From positions 1-19,198 of the forward strand of contig JAHWLA010000020.1 of assembly GCA_019347595.1 (NCBI GenBank): 19,198 nucleotides of DNA, given 5' to 3'. The stretch is from Actinomycetota bacterium (GTDB lineage Bacteria > Actinomycetota > Acidimicrobiia > Acidimicrobiales > JAHWLA01). Shown in pieces: positions 1 to 9,594 of this stretch. The notes below the pieces were generated by a model that was not told the DNA's origin, did not search any database, and worked only from the letters and a program-made list of their open reading frames with translations. A program made the translations under genes and the position numbers. The first letter of the stretch is position 1. The number at the start of each line of letters is the position of its first letter.

Positions 1-238
1 CTACGTGAGCGGCTCGTTCTTCAGCCGCCGGGGCATCACCGAGGGCGCGTTGACGTTCCACCCGCGCGGCATTCCCCACGGGCCCGCCCCCGGCGTGGCC
101 GAGGCCTCGATCGGCAAGACGCATACCGACGAACTGGCCGTCATGGTCGACACCTTCCGCCCACTCACCCTGACGGCGGCGGCCGAACGCTGGGACGACC
201 CCGCCTACCCCACCAGCTGGGTGGACGCCGGCGACTGA
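1..238 (+). CDS. hmgA: Homogentisate 1,2-dioxygenase, C-terminal fragment
   Basis: Only the last 78 or so codons are present; the frame is open to the left edge (first full codon at base 2) and stops with TGA at 236-238. The visible part matches the end of homogentisate 1,2-dioxygenase, the non-haem iron enzyme that opens the ring of homogentisate in tyrosine and phenylalanine breakdown. Recognisable pieces are SRRGI, the HPRGIPHGP segment (its second His, codon 77-79, corresponds to an iron ligand in the family) and the ELAVMVDTFRPL block followed by a DPAYPTSW terminus. The gene converges on the coiled-coil gene with only 29 bases between the two stops. It has no functional link to complex I; the proximity looks incidental. 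Identification is from family recall of these motifs. Confidence 0.9.
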   Translation, partial: YVSGSFFSRRGITEGALTFHPRGIPHGPAPGVAEASIGKTHTDELAVMVDTFRPLTLTAAAERWDDPAYPTSWVDAGD

Positions 239-267
239 GCCCCGGCCAGCCCGGCGGGTGCTCGCCC

Positions 268-765
268 TCAGCGCAAGAGGACGAGGGCGACGACACTGAG
301 GAGCAACCCAGCCAGGCCGAGATATGTCTTGACGACGAACTCGAGGACCTCTTTGCGCACCTCGGCTGCCACCTGCGTGCTCAGGGCGCTGAAGTCCTTT
401 TGCATGAGGGTAAACCCGGCATTCATGTCGCTGCGAAGCGCGTTCACCTCGCCGCGAAGCCCGCTCACGTCCGCCCGCGAATCGGCTCCCAGCTGACCTA
501 TATCGGCCCGCAGCTCGGTGCCCAGTTTCGCCATCTCGGCCCGCAGCTCGGTGCCCAGTTGGGCCATCTCCAGGCGGACGAGCTTGAACTCGGCCGCCAT
601 GTCCTTGCGGACCGAGACCAAGCCGGCGTCGAGGTCGGCCTTGGTCGCCAGGTCGCCCCATTCCACGGGCGGCAGCGAGGTCATGAGCGTGACCGCCGAC
701 CGCTCGCCGATGGCCCGCTCCAGGTCGCTGTACAGCTCGTGGCGACGAGACTCATAGTCTTCCAT
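268..765 (-). CDS. Small coiled-coil protein with C-terminal membrane anchor, function unknown
   Basis: A 165-residue protein if it starts at the ATG at 765, which I prefer because GGAG lies five bases upstream. An in-frame GTG at 819 would add 18 residues but has no ribosome site. The N-terminal 40 residues look helical and charged. A central coiled coil follows, built partly from 11-residue repeats such as MAQLGTELRAE / MAKLGTELRAD / IGQLGADSRAD. The last 25 residues form one hydrophobic helix (TYLGLAGLLLSVVALVLLR) ending almost at the stop, as in tail-anchored proteins. The layout resembles the DUF1640/CCDC90-like coiled-coil group, but that assignment is tentative. It probably sits in the membrane with the coiled coil in the cytoplasm. 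A putative promoter lies about 75 bases upstream, so it may be transcribed separately from nuo-clpP. Confidence 0.8.
   Translation of the reverse strand: MEDYESRRHELYSDLERAIGERSAVTLMTSLPPVEWGDLATKADLDAGLVSVRKDMAAEFKLVRLEMAQLGTELRAEMAKLGTELRADIGQLGADSRADVSGLRGEVNALRSDMNAGFTLMQKDFSALSTQVAAEVRKEVLEFVVKTYLGLAGLLLSVVALVLLR
503..560 (-). repeat. Two tandem 25-bp identical units encoding hendecad coiled-coil repeats
   Basis: Bases 503-527 and 536-560 are identical (core CCGCAGCTCGGTGCCCAGTT on the plus strand) and offset by 33 bp, which is 11 codons. They encode successive LGTELRA-type repeats of the coiled-coil protein. The near-identity at DNA level suggests a recent in-frame duplication. Confidence 0.85.
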
Positions 766-839
766 GGTGACTCCGTTCGCGGAGAGATGCAAGGAAGGAG
801 AGCGATGAGGCCGGCTCACGAGCCGAGGAGGTACGCCCC

Positions 840-862
840 AGTATGCCGAGGGGGTGTGACAA
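840..862 (-). promoter_or_regulatory. Possible RecA-independent DNA-damage (PafBC-type) promoter
   Basis: Reading the minus strand, TTGTCACAC (862-854) is followed by 8 bases and then CATACT (845-840). This has the geometry I recall for the mycobacterial RecA-NDp motif (TTGTC followed at fixed distance by TANNNT). The first base of the -10 element deviates. It lies about 75 bases upstream of the coiled-coil gene start and just after the clpP-like stop. A plain sigma-70 reading (TTGATT with 15 bases to CATACT) is also possible. No transcript start is known. Confidence 0.4.
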
Positions 863-911
863 TCAAGCGGGTGGCGGAGCGGTCAGACCCGGGCCGGAGC
901 GGGCCGGCGCC

Positions 912-1694
912 TCAGAGGAGCTCGTCGGCCAAGCCGAGCTCGACGGCCTCGCCCGCGTCGAGCCACCACTCCTTGCGGGCCCAGCGCCGCTGGATCTCCC
1001 GCTCGGTCAGCGTGGAGCGGTCGGCCAGGATGGCGAGCAGCCGCTTCTGGAGCCGCCGGGTGAACTCCACCCCGTCCTCCAGCTCGCTGACCTTGCCCAC
1101 GCTGTGGTGCGACACCTCGTGCACCAGCAGGAAGGCGTTCTCCCCCACCACCCGGGTGTCCCCCGCCTGGAGCAGGACGGCGCCCATGCTGGCCGCCCGC
1201 CCCAGGGCGATCGTGGTCACGTGGTGCCCGAGCCCCCGCAGCCGCCGCAGGTAGTCGAACAAGGCCAACCCGTCGAGCACCGACCCGCCCGGCGAGTTGA
1301 AGATCACGGTGATGGCCGCCCCCGGGTCGCGTCGCGACCACACGCCGAGCTCGGCCATGCACTGCTGCACGCTGTCGGCGTCGACGGCGGCATAGAACGT
1401 GTAGACGTGGGCTGCCCTCGCATCGGCGCCGGCGTCCCGCTCGTGCCGGCGCAGCGACGCCACCTCGAGTTCGGCCCGCTCGGTGTCCACCCGCAGCTTG
1501 TGGAGCTCGGCCCACGCCCGCTGCTCGGCGAGCGTCGGGGCGGGCGGCGGCGTCACCGGGGTGACCGGCGGCATGGGCGCCGGCGCGTCGGCGACGGCGA
1601 CCAACCCGGTCGGCGGGCGCTTGGGGCGCGGCGAGCGGGCAGGGGCGGTCGCCACGGCGTCGGTGCGCGGCGCGTCCGGTCGGTCCTCGGCCAT
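912..1694 (-). CDS. ClpP-like serine protease with Pro/Ala-rich N-terminal extension
   Basis: A 260-residue member of the ClpP/crotonase-fold protease family. Residues 1-55 are a disordered Pro/Ala-rich tail and 55-90 a charged helix; the ClpP fold starts near residue 97. Visible core motifs are FNSPGGSVLDG (132-142), GRAASMGA with nucleophile Ser169, and VHE with catalytic His192. The position equivalent to the catalytic Asp holds Glu242 (KEWWLDAGEAV), aligned by the conserved EAVELGL that follows. It is about 50 residues longer than housekeeping ClpP, and no clpX, clpC or second clpP adjoins it. It begins 39 bases after nuoN, so it is probably co-transcribed with the respiratory operon. It may be a ClpP paralogue or a stand-alone peptidase acting on membrane or respiratory proteins; its substrate cannot be told from sequence. 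Confidence 0.85.
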   Translation of the reverse strand: MAEDRPDAPRTDAVATAPARSPRPKRPPTGLVAVADAPAPMPPVTPVTPPPAPTLAEQRAWAELHKLRVDTERAELEVASLRRHERDAGADARAAHVYTFYAAVDADSVQQCMAELGVWSRRDPGAAITVIFNSPGGSVLDGLALFDYLRRLRGLGHHVTTIALGRAASMGAVLLQAGDTRVVGENAFLLVHEVSHHSVGKVSELEDGVEFTRRLQKRLLAILADRSTLTEREIQRRWARKEWWLDAGEAVELGLADELL

Positions 1695-1733
1695 GCCTCT
1701 TCATTCGGCAGGCTGCCCGCCGAGAAAAGGACT

Positions 1734-3245
1734 TCAGAACAGGAAGGTGGCCTGCTGGGCGAAGCGGAGGATCGGCGACGGCAGCACGCCGAACACCACA
1801 GTGAAGGCCAGCGTCAGGCCCAGAGCGATCCCCACCCCGGCCGGGACGGCGAGGCGCGGCGCGGGCTCGGCGCCGTCGGGCGCCGCCGAGTACATGAACA
1901 CGGTGACCCGCAGGTAGAAGAAGGCGGCGACCACCGCGGCCAGCATGCCGATCAGCGCCAGCGCGTACGACTCGGCCTCCACGGCCGCGGCGATGACGTA
2001 GAACTTGGCCAGGAAGCCCGTGGTGAACGGGATGCCCGCCTGGGCCAGCAGGAAAACGGTGAAGGCGAACGCCAGCACGGGGCGGCGCGCCGCCAGCCCG
2101 CGGTAGTTCTCCAGGGCGTGGCCGGTGTCGCCGGTACGGCTCACCACGGTGACGATGGCGAAGCTGCCGAGAACCATGAACGTGTAGGCCAGCAGGTAGA
2201 ACAGCGCCCCGGCGATGCCGTCGGCGTTGGCCGCCTGGAGGCCGATGAGCATGTAGCCCGCGTGGCTGATCGACGAATAGGCCAGCATGCGCTTCACGTC
2301 GTTCTGCACCACCGCCATCACCGAGCCGACCAGCACGGTGGCGATCGCCAGTGCCCACACGACGGGGCGCCAGTCGAGCTCCAGCGTGGTGAACGTCGAG
2401 AAGAAAACGCGCAGCAGGCCGGCAAAGCCTGCCGCCTTGGCCGCCGCCGCCATGAACCCGGTGACCGGTGACGGCGCGCCCTGGTACACGTCGGGCGTCC
2501 AGGCGTGGAACGGCACCGCCGCCACCTTGAAGCCGAGGCCGACGAGCAGCAGCGCCATGCCCGCCAGCAGGACGCCATTGCTGACGAGCACGTTGCGGGC
2601 CAGGAAGGCGGCGATCTCCGGAAGTTGCGTCGAGCCCGTCGCTCCGTAGACCAAGGCGATGCCGTACAGGAACAGCGCCGAGCTGAACGAGCCGAGGACG
2701 AAGTACTTGATGGCCGCCTCGCGTGACGCCGCCCGGCCTCGCTGGAACCCGGCCAGCACGTAGAGGGCGATGGAGAGGATCTCCAGGCCGAGGAACAGCA
2801 CGATCAGGTCGTTGGCAACGGCCATCGTCATGCCGCCCGAGGCGGAGAGCAGCATGAGTACGTAGAACTCGGGCCCGTCGAGCCCCTCGCGCCGCAGGTA
2901 GGCGTCGGCCACCAGCGACCCCAGCACCACGGCGCACGCGATGGTGGCCACGAAGAAAGTGCCGAACCCGTCGATCACCACGGCGTTGGCGACCGCCAGG
3001 TAGCCGCCGTCGCGGATGTCGTCCCACACGAACCAGGCGGCGGCCAGCGACCCCAGCCCGCTCACCACGCCGATGGATGCGTAGGCGCCCGCGGGGGGGC
3101 GGGTGCGCAGCAGCGAGCCGAACAGCAGGAGCGCCAGGGCACCGACGATGGGGATGACGATGGGCGCCAACGCCGAGTACTCGACCTCGGGCATGACGAG
3201 CGGCGGCCGTTCCTGAGCCGCTTGGGCGAACATGAGGCCGGTCAT
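1734..3245 (-). CDS. nuoN: NADH-quinone oxidoreductase subunit N (proton-pumping membrane subunit)
   Basis: 503 residues, the normal size for NuoN/ND2, one of the three antiporter-like pumping subunits of complex I in the cytoplasmic membrane. It shows many hydrophobic helices. The conserved helix-5 glutamate is in FLGLEILSIALYV (E155), and the helix-7 lysine is in GLGFKVAAVPFHAWTPD (K240), followed by the typical SPVTGF segment. The ATG at 3245 shares its A with the nuoM stop (TGATG), so translation is coupled. An alternative ATG lies four codons in. It is the last nuo gene, followed by the ClpP-like gene. I see no frameshift or missing motif. Confidence 0.97.
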   Translation of the reverse strand: MTGLMFAQAAQERPPLVMPEVEYSALAPIVIPIVGALALLLFGSLLRTRPPAGAYASIGVVSGLGSLAAAWFVWDDIRDGGYLAVANAVVIDGFGTFFVATIACAVVLGSLVADAYLRREGLDGPEFYVLMLLSASGGMTMAVANDLIVLFLGLEILSIALYVLAGFQRGRAASREAAIKYFVLGSFSSALFLYGIALVYGATGSTQLPEIAAFLARNVLVSNGVLLAGMALLLVGLGFKVAAVPFHAWTPDVYQGAPSPVTGFMAAAAKAAGFAGLLRVFFSTFTTLELDWRPVVWALAIATVLVGSVMAVVQNDVKRMLAYSSISHAGYMLIGLQAANADGIAGALFYLLAYTFMVLGSFAIVTVVSRTGDTGHALENYRGLAARRPVLAFAFTVFLLAQAGIPFTTGFLAKFYVIAAAVEAESYALALIGMLAAVVAAFFYLRVTVFMYSAAPDGAEPAPRLAVPAGVGIALGLTLAFTVVFGVLPSPILRFAQQATFLF

Positions 3246-4830
3246 CAGTGCGAACTCTCGGGCTCGGCCGCCACCGTCGGTTGGCGGTAGTCGGAGTGCT
3301 GCTCGACGTGGCCGATGAGCCGCTCCACCGAGGGGTTGATGCGGTCGAGCACCGGCTTGGGATAGACGCCGAGGAACACGATCAGGACGATCAGCGGCGC
3401 CATGACGGCCCGCTCGCCCCACGTCATGTCGGGCAGCCCGCTGTTGGCCTCGTCGGGCGCCCCGTGGAACACCCGCTGGTAGGCCCACAACAGGTACAGC
3501 GCGGCGAGGATCACGCCCGCCGTTCCCACCACGGCCCACCAGCGCGCCGTGACGAAGCTCCCGATCAGGATCATGAACTCGCCCACGAACCCGTTGAGCC
3601 CGGGCAGGCCGATCGACGACAGCATGACGACGGTGAACACGGCGGCCAGCATCGGCATCGATTTCTGGAGGCCGCGCAGCTCGGCGATCTGCCGCGTGTG
3701 GCGCCGCTCGTAGATCATGCCGACGAGGAGGAACAGCGCACCCGTCGACAGCCCGTGGTTGACCATCTGGAGCACGCCGCCCGACAGCCCTGTGGTGGTG
3801 AAGGCGAACGTCCCGAGCACGATGAAGCCCAGGTGGGCGACCGACGAGTAGGCCACGAGCCGCTTGAGGTCCTTCTGCACCGTGGCGACCAGCGCGCCGT
3901 AGATCATGCCGATGACCGCCAGCGTGAGCAGCAGCGGGGCCAGGTCGACCGAGGCCTGGGGGAACAGGTAGAGCCCGAAGCGCACGATGCCGTAGGTGCC
4001 CAGCTTCAACAGCACGCCGGCCAGGATCACCGAGCCCGCGGTGGGAGCTTCGGTGTGGGCGTCGGGCAGCCAGGTGTGCACCGGGAACAGCGGCACCTTC
4101 ACGGCGAAGGCGATGGCGAAGGACAGGAAGATCCAGCGCGCCGTCGATGCCGCCAGCGTCTGGCGCTCGGCCAGCTCGACGAGGTCGAAGGTGACCGGCG
4201 CGTCGCCCGTGGCGGTGAGGAACACCAGGGCGATCATGCCGACGAGCATGAAGGCCGAGCCGAACAGCGTGTAGAGGAAGAACTTGAGCGAGGCGTAGAC
4301 CCGGTTCTCGTAGCCCCACCCGCCGATGATGAAGTACATCGGGACGAGGGTGAGCTCGAAGAAGAGGAAGAACACGAACAGGTCGAGGGCGAGGAACGAG
4401 CCCGGGCGCTCGGCCTCGAGCACCAGCATCCACGCCACGTACGACTTCACGTCGCGGTGGATCTTCGGGCCGGCTAGCGCGATCGGGAACAGCACGCCGG
4501 TCAGGAGCACGAGGAACAGAGAGATGCCGTCGACGCCGAGATGCCACGAGACGCCGAACTCGCGGATCCACTCGTGCTTGGAGACGAACTGGAAGCCCGC
4601 CTCCCCGCTCTCGAACTGGATGGCGCACACGACTGCGAGCAGCCCGGTCGACAGGGCGCCGAGGAAGCCGACGAGCTTGACGACCTCCGGACGGCTGCGG
4701 GGGATGAGCGCCACGCACAGGGCGAACACCACGGGCACCACGACGATGGAGGTCAGCAGCGGGAAGCCCGGGTCGTGGGCGGTCGACGACTCTCCGTGCG
4801 GTTGCAGGGCGGCGGCGAGCAGGGCGACGT

Positions 4831-4834
<4 letters not shown>
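3245..4834 (-). CDS. nuoM: NADH-quinone oxidoreductase subunit M (proton-pumping membrane subunit)
   Basis: 529 residues, normal length for NuoM/ND4, the middle antiporter-like subunit of the membrane arm. Key charged residues are present: E160 in FFLFFELTLVPMYF, K246 in FAVKVPLFPVHTWLPDAH, and a second helix lysine K277 in LAGVLLKLGTYG. These belong to the ion channels that couple quinone chemistry to pumping. Its ATG (4834) overlaps the nuoL stop as ATGA, and its stop overlaps the nuoN start as TGATG. No strong ribosome site precedes it, which fits translation by coupling from nuoL. The cytoplasmic C-terminus ends in a short hydrophilic tail. Confidence 0.97.
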
Positions 4835-6765
<1,931 letters not shown>

Positions 6766-6778
6766 GGCGTGCGCGCGG

Positions 6779-7084
6779 TCAGCCCTTCAGGAGGTTGAGG
6801 TCGTCGGCCGTGGCCTCGGTGCGCCGGCGGAAGATCGACACGATGATGCCGAGTCCGACCACCACCTCGGCCGCCGCCACCACCAGCACGAAGAAGACGA
6901 GCGACTGGCCGCCGATGTCGTTGAGCTTGCGGGCGTAGGTGACGAAGGTGAGGTTGACGGCGTTGAGCATGAGCTCGATGCACATGAACATGACGAGCAC
7001 GTTGCGCCGGATGAGCAGCCCGACGGCGCCGATCGTGAACAGCGCGGCCGCCAGGCTGAGGTACCAGTCGGCACCCAGGGTCAT
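6779..7084 (-). CDS. nuoK: NADH-quinone oxidoreductase subunit K
   Basis: 101 residues with three membrane helices, exactly the family size (ND4L). The two buried glutamates needed for proton transfer are visible: E37 in FMCIELMLNAVNL and E73 in VVAAAEVVVGLGI. The C-terminal RRRTEATADDLNLLKG is the usual ending. Unlike the neighbouring IJ and LM junctions, nuoK is separated from nuoJ by 100 bases carrying a large inverted repeat and a 35-codon frame whose stop overlaps the nuoK ATG (ATGA). Confidence 0.97.
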   Translation of the reverse strand: MTLGADWYLSLAAALFTIGAVGLLIRRNVLVMFMCIELMLNAVNLTFVTYARKLNDIGGQSLVFFVLVVAAAEVVVGLGIIVSIFRRRTEATADDLNLLKG

Positions 7085-7188
7085 CGGCTCGCACCCCCAA
7101 CCGCCGAACTTGCGTGCGAATCGCGCCGCAAAACAGCGCGGTTCGTACGCAGGTTCGGGTGGGCGGGCGAGACCAGGGGGGCGGTCAT
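7081..7188 (-). CDS. 35-codon putative coupling mini-cistron between nuoJ and nuoK
   Basis: An ATG at 7188-7186 overlaps the nuoJ stop (ATGA), and the frame runs without a stop to a TGA at 7083-7081 that overlaps the nuoK ATG (again ATGA). A fair ribosome site (GAGGTG, five bases before the ATG) sits inside the end of nuoJ. The product would be a 35-residue Arg/Ala/Ser-rich peptide beginning MTAPLVSPAH with no membrane helix and no recognisable family. It is largely encoded by the inverted repeat at 7104-7158. It may be translated only to carry ribosomes across the spacer, or the frame may be a by-product of repeat insertion. Open frames are common at this GC content, so the double overlap is the main evidence. 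Confidence 0.4.
   Translation of the reverse strand: MTAPLVSPAHPNLRTNRAVLRRDSHASSAVGGASR
7104..7158. repeat. 23-bp near-perfect inverted repeat in the nuoJ-nuoK spacer
   Basis: Arms 7104-7126 and 7136-7158 flank a 9-base loop (CGCAAAACA on the plus strand). Of 23 positions, 20 are Watson-Crick pairs; the other three (7110/7152, 7116/7146, 7121/7141) are all G-T on the plus strand. They would be G-U wobbles in a plus-strand RNA but A-C mismatches in the nuo mRNA. ATGACC occurs at both ends of the spacer (7188-7183 and 7084-7079, minus strand), as a 6-bp target duplication could leave. No T-run follows, so it is not a classical terminator. Confidence 0.85.
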
Positions 7189-7760
7189 GCGCTCACCTCG
7201 TCGTCCTCGGGGATCTCCTGCGGCGGGCGGCGGGCGAGCACGACGGCCCCCACCACGGCGATCACCAGCAGCACCGCGGTGATCTCGAAGGCCAGCAGGT
7301 AACGGGTGAAGATCGAGCGGGCCAGCAGGGCGATGTTCTCCCCCGGGGCGTCGGCAGCCCCGGCCACGCCTTCAGCCCCGGTCGCCCACTGGGCGCTGCC
7401 GAGGAAGAGCACCTCGCCCAGCACGAGCAGTCCCAGGAAGAGCGCCATGGGACGCTGCCCCCGCAGGCGTTCCTCGTCGACATCCTCTTCACGGTCGACG
7501 CCGAGGAGCATGATCACGAACAGGAACAGCACGACGATGGCGCCCGCGTAGACGATCACTTGCACGGCGGCCAGGAAGTGCGCCTCCTGGGCGACGAACA
7601 GCACGGCGATCCCGAACAGGGTGGCGACCAGCGACAGCGCCGCGTGCACCGGGTTGCCGGAGACGACCACGCCGATGGCGCCCGACAGGACAATGGCGGC
7701 GGAGACGGCGAACACGCCGATGTCGACCTTGGTGGCCGCACCCAGCACAGTGGCCAGCAT
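7185..7760 (-). CDS. nuoJ: NADH-quinone oxidoreductase subunit J
   Basis: 191 residues, a five-helix membrane subunit (ND6 family) that couples the quinone cavity to the pumping arm. It shows the conserved NPVHAALSLV segment (36-45) and the helix-3 region FLAAVQVIVYAGAIVVLFLFVIMLL, whose Tyr-Ala-Gly-Ala stretch contains the pi-bulge known from the family. A hydrophilic DREEDVDEERLRGQ loop and an acidic tail follow. The ATG at 7760 shares its A with the nuoI stop (TGATG). It is co-translated with nuoI; the next cistron is the 35-codon mini-frame and then nuoK. Confidence 0.96.
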   Translation of the reverse strand: MLATVLGAATKVDIGVFAVSAAIVLSGAIGVVVSGNPVHAALSLVATLFGIAVLFVAQEAHFLAAVQVIVYAGAIVVLFLFVIMLLGVDREEDVDEERLRGQRPMALFLGLLVLGEVLFLGSAQWATGAEGVAGAADAPGENIALLARSIFTRYLLAFEITAVLLVIAVVGAVVLARRPPQEIPEDDEVSA

Positions 7761-8416
7761 CAGTGGTGGGCCTCCGGCTGCTCGGCGTCGGCCGTGTCGA
7801 CGTGGTCGCCCTCCGACGGGTGCGGCTGCGCAGGGTTCTGCCCGTCCTCGGACGAGCGCACGCCGTAGCCGAGCTCGCCCGACCACTGCACCTGGCCCTC
7901 GTACTCGGCCGAGCCCGACGGCGACGTGGCCCGCATCCACGCCGAGGTGTGCTCGTCGTCGCCGGGGTGCCAGTCCTCCCACGGGAGGTCCCGAGGCTTG
8001 CCGTCGTCGTCGACCAGCAACTCGTCCTTGGTGTAGATGGCGTCGCGCCGGTTGGTGAAGGAGAACTCGAACAGCTTGGTCTCGGTGATGGCTTCGGTCG
8101 GGCACGCCTCCACGCACAGGTCGCAGTGGATGCAGCGGAGGTAGTTGATCTCGTAGACGAAGCCGAACCGCTCGCCGGGCGAGACCGGCGCCTCGGGCGG
8201 GTTGTCGGCGCCGCGCACGTAGATGCACCGGGCCGGGCACACGCCCGCGCACAGCTCGCACCCGATGCACTTCTCCATGCCGTCCTCGTACCGGTTGAGC
8301 ACGTGGCGGCCGTGAAAGCGCTCCGGCTTCGGGCGCTTGTCCTCGGGGTACTGGACCGTCACCCGGTCCTCGAGCATCGTCTTCAAGGTGACGCGGAAGC
8401 CGCCGAAGTAGCCCAT
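7760..8416 (-). CDS. nuoI: NADH-quinone oxidoreductase subunit I (two 4Fe-4S clusters)
   Basis: 218 residues. It carries the two tetranuclear clusters N6a and N6b that pass electrons from NuoG to NuoB in the connecting arm. Ligands are clear: C50-x2-C53-x2-C56-x3-C60 (CIGCELCAGVC) and C95-x2-C98-x2-C101-x3-C105 (CIHCDLCVEAC), with the INYLRC signature between them. An extra Cys64 lies in PARCIYV. After the ferredoxin core (to about residue 140) comes a long acidic, His-containing tail of some 75 residues that looks disordered. The ATG at 8416 shares a base with the nuoH stop (TAATG). Confidence 0.97.
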   Translation of the reverse strand: MGYFGGFRVTLKTMLEDRVTVQYPEDKRPKPERFHGRHVLNRYEDGMEKCIGCELCAGVCPARCIYVRGADNPPEAPVSPGERFGFVYEINYLRCIHCDLCVEACPTEAITETKLFEFSFTNRRDAIYTKDELLVDDDGKPRDLPWEDWHPGDDEHTSAWMRATSPSGSAEYEGQVQWSGELGYGVRSSEDGQNPAQPHPSEGDHVDTADAEQPEAHH

Positions 8417-9594
8417 TACCTCACCTCCCGCAGTCGCCTGGTGGCCGAATGCTCGACATCGGCGCTGTCGTGGCCGATGGAGACGGCGCGTAGCAGCACG
8501 GGCGCCATGGCAAGGCCGCCGAAGAACACGGCGAAGCCGTAGGTGGCGTCGACCCGCATGCCGGCCAGGACGAGCAGCCAGAAGAGCGACGCCGGAATGA
8601 GGAGCTTCCACCCGAGGTCCATGAGCTGGTCGTAGCGGAAGCGGGGCAGGGTCGCCCGCAGCCACACGTAGCCGAACAGGAAGACGAACAGCTTGAGCAC
8701 GAACCACACCGGCGAGACCTTGCCGATGACGGGGATGTCGATGCCGACAGGACCGCCGAGGAACAGCGTGACGACGATGGCCGACATGGTGACGGTGTTC
8801 ATGAACTCGGCGAGATAGAACAGCGCGAAGCGGATGGACGAGTACTCGGTGTGGAACCCGCCCACGAGCTCCTGCTCGGCCTCGACGAGATCGAACGGCG
8901 GCCGGTTGAGCTCGGCCGTCGCCGCGATCAGGAAGATGGCGAAGGGCAGGCCGCCGAGGCGCAGGATGTTCCAGTCGAGCAACCCGCCCTGCGACTGCAC
9001 GATGTCCTGCGTCGAGAGCGAGCCGGTGATGAGGACGACAGCGGCGATCGACAGGCCCAGCGCCGCCTCGTAGGAGACCATTTGCGCGGAGGCGCGCACC
9101 GAGCCGAGCAGCGGGTACTTCGAGCCCGACGCCCACCCCGCCAGCATCACGCCGTACACGGCGACCGCCGAGGTGGCGAGGAGGAAGAGAATGCCGATCG
9201 GCGGGTCGGCGAGCTGCAGATAGGTCTGGCGGCCCGCGATGGTCACCGTGCCGCCCAGGGGCACGATGGCGAAGGCCAGGAAGGCGGGGACGGCCGAGAG
9301 GTAGGGCGCCAGGCGGAAGATGGCTCGGTCGGCCCGGTCGGGCAGCAGGTCCTCCTTGAAGAACAGCTTGATGCCGTCGGCCAGGGTCTGGAGCAGGCCC
9401 CACGGCCCGGCCCGGTTGGGACCGATGCGGTTCTGCATGTCGGAGATGACCTTGCGCTCGAACCACACCATGAAGAGCACGGCGACCATCAGCACGGCGA
9501 AGGTGAGCAGCGTCTTGGCGATGACGATGGCGACGACGGTGAAGTCGACGCCGTCACGGAAGAGCGGATCGCCCACGGCCAGCAGCGCGTTCAC
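8416..9594 (-). CDS. nuoH: NADH-quinone oxidoreductase subunit H (quinone-site membrane subunit)
   Basis: About 392 residues (397 from the ATG at 9609). NuoH/ND1 anchors the hydrophilic arm and forms the quinone tunnel. Conserved parts include WFERKVISDMQNRIGPNRAG, then LLQTLADGIKLFFKEDLLP, the cytoplasmic FDLVEAEQELVGGFHTEYS loop with its acidic residues, and LRATLPRFRYDQLMDLGWK near the end. I prefer the GTG at 9594: it has GGGAGG four bases upstream and overlaps the stop of the preceding 24-codon frame as GTGA. The ATG at 9609 has no ribosome site and lies in the stem of a perfect 7-bp hairpin. The stop overlaps the nuoI start (TAATG). Confidence 0.95.
   Translation of the reverse strand: MNALLAVGDPLFRDGVDFTVVAIVIAKTLLTFAVLMVAVLFMVWFERKVISDMQNRIGPNRAGPWGLLQTLADGIKLFFKEDLLPDRADRAIFRLAPYLSAVPAFLAFAIVPLGGTVTIAGRQTYLQLADPPIGILFLLATSAVAVYGVMLAGWASGSKYPLLGSVRASAQMVSYEAALGLSIAAVVLITGSLSTQDIVQSQGGLLDWNILRLGGLPFAIFLIAATAELNRPPFDLVEAEQELVGGFHTEYSSIRFALFYLAEFMNTVTMSAIVVTLFLGGPVGIDIPVIGKVSPVWFVLKLFVFLFGYVWLRATLPRFRYDQLMDLGWKLLIPASLFWLLVLAGMRVDATYGFAVFFGGLAMAPVLLRAVSIGHDSADVEHSATRRLREVR

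Noticed and set aside
239..267. Bidirectional terminator between the convergent hmgA and coiled-coil genes
   Set aside because: The 29-base gap shows only a weak 4-bp stem and no T-run; nothing convincing.
1734..4718. A 994-codon minus-strand frame suggesting a NuoM-NuoN fusion
   Set aside because: Only its last 503 codons encode NuoN; the upstream part is the wrong frame of nuoM, which is intact in its own frame. The TGATG junction shows two separate genes.
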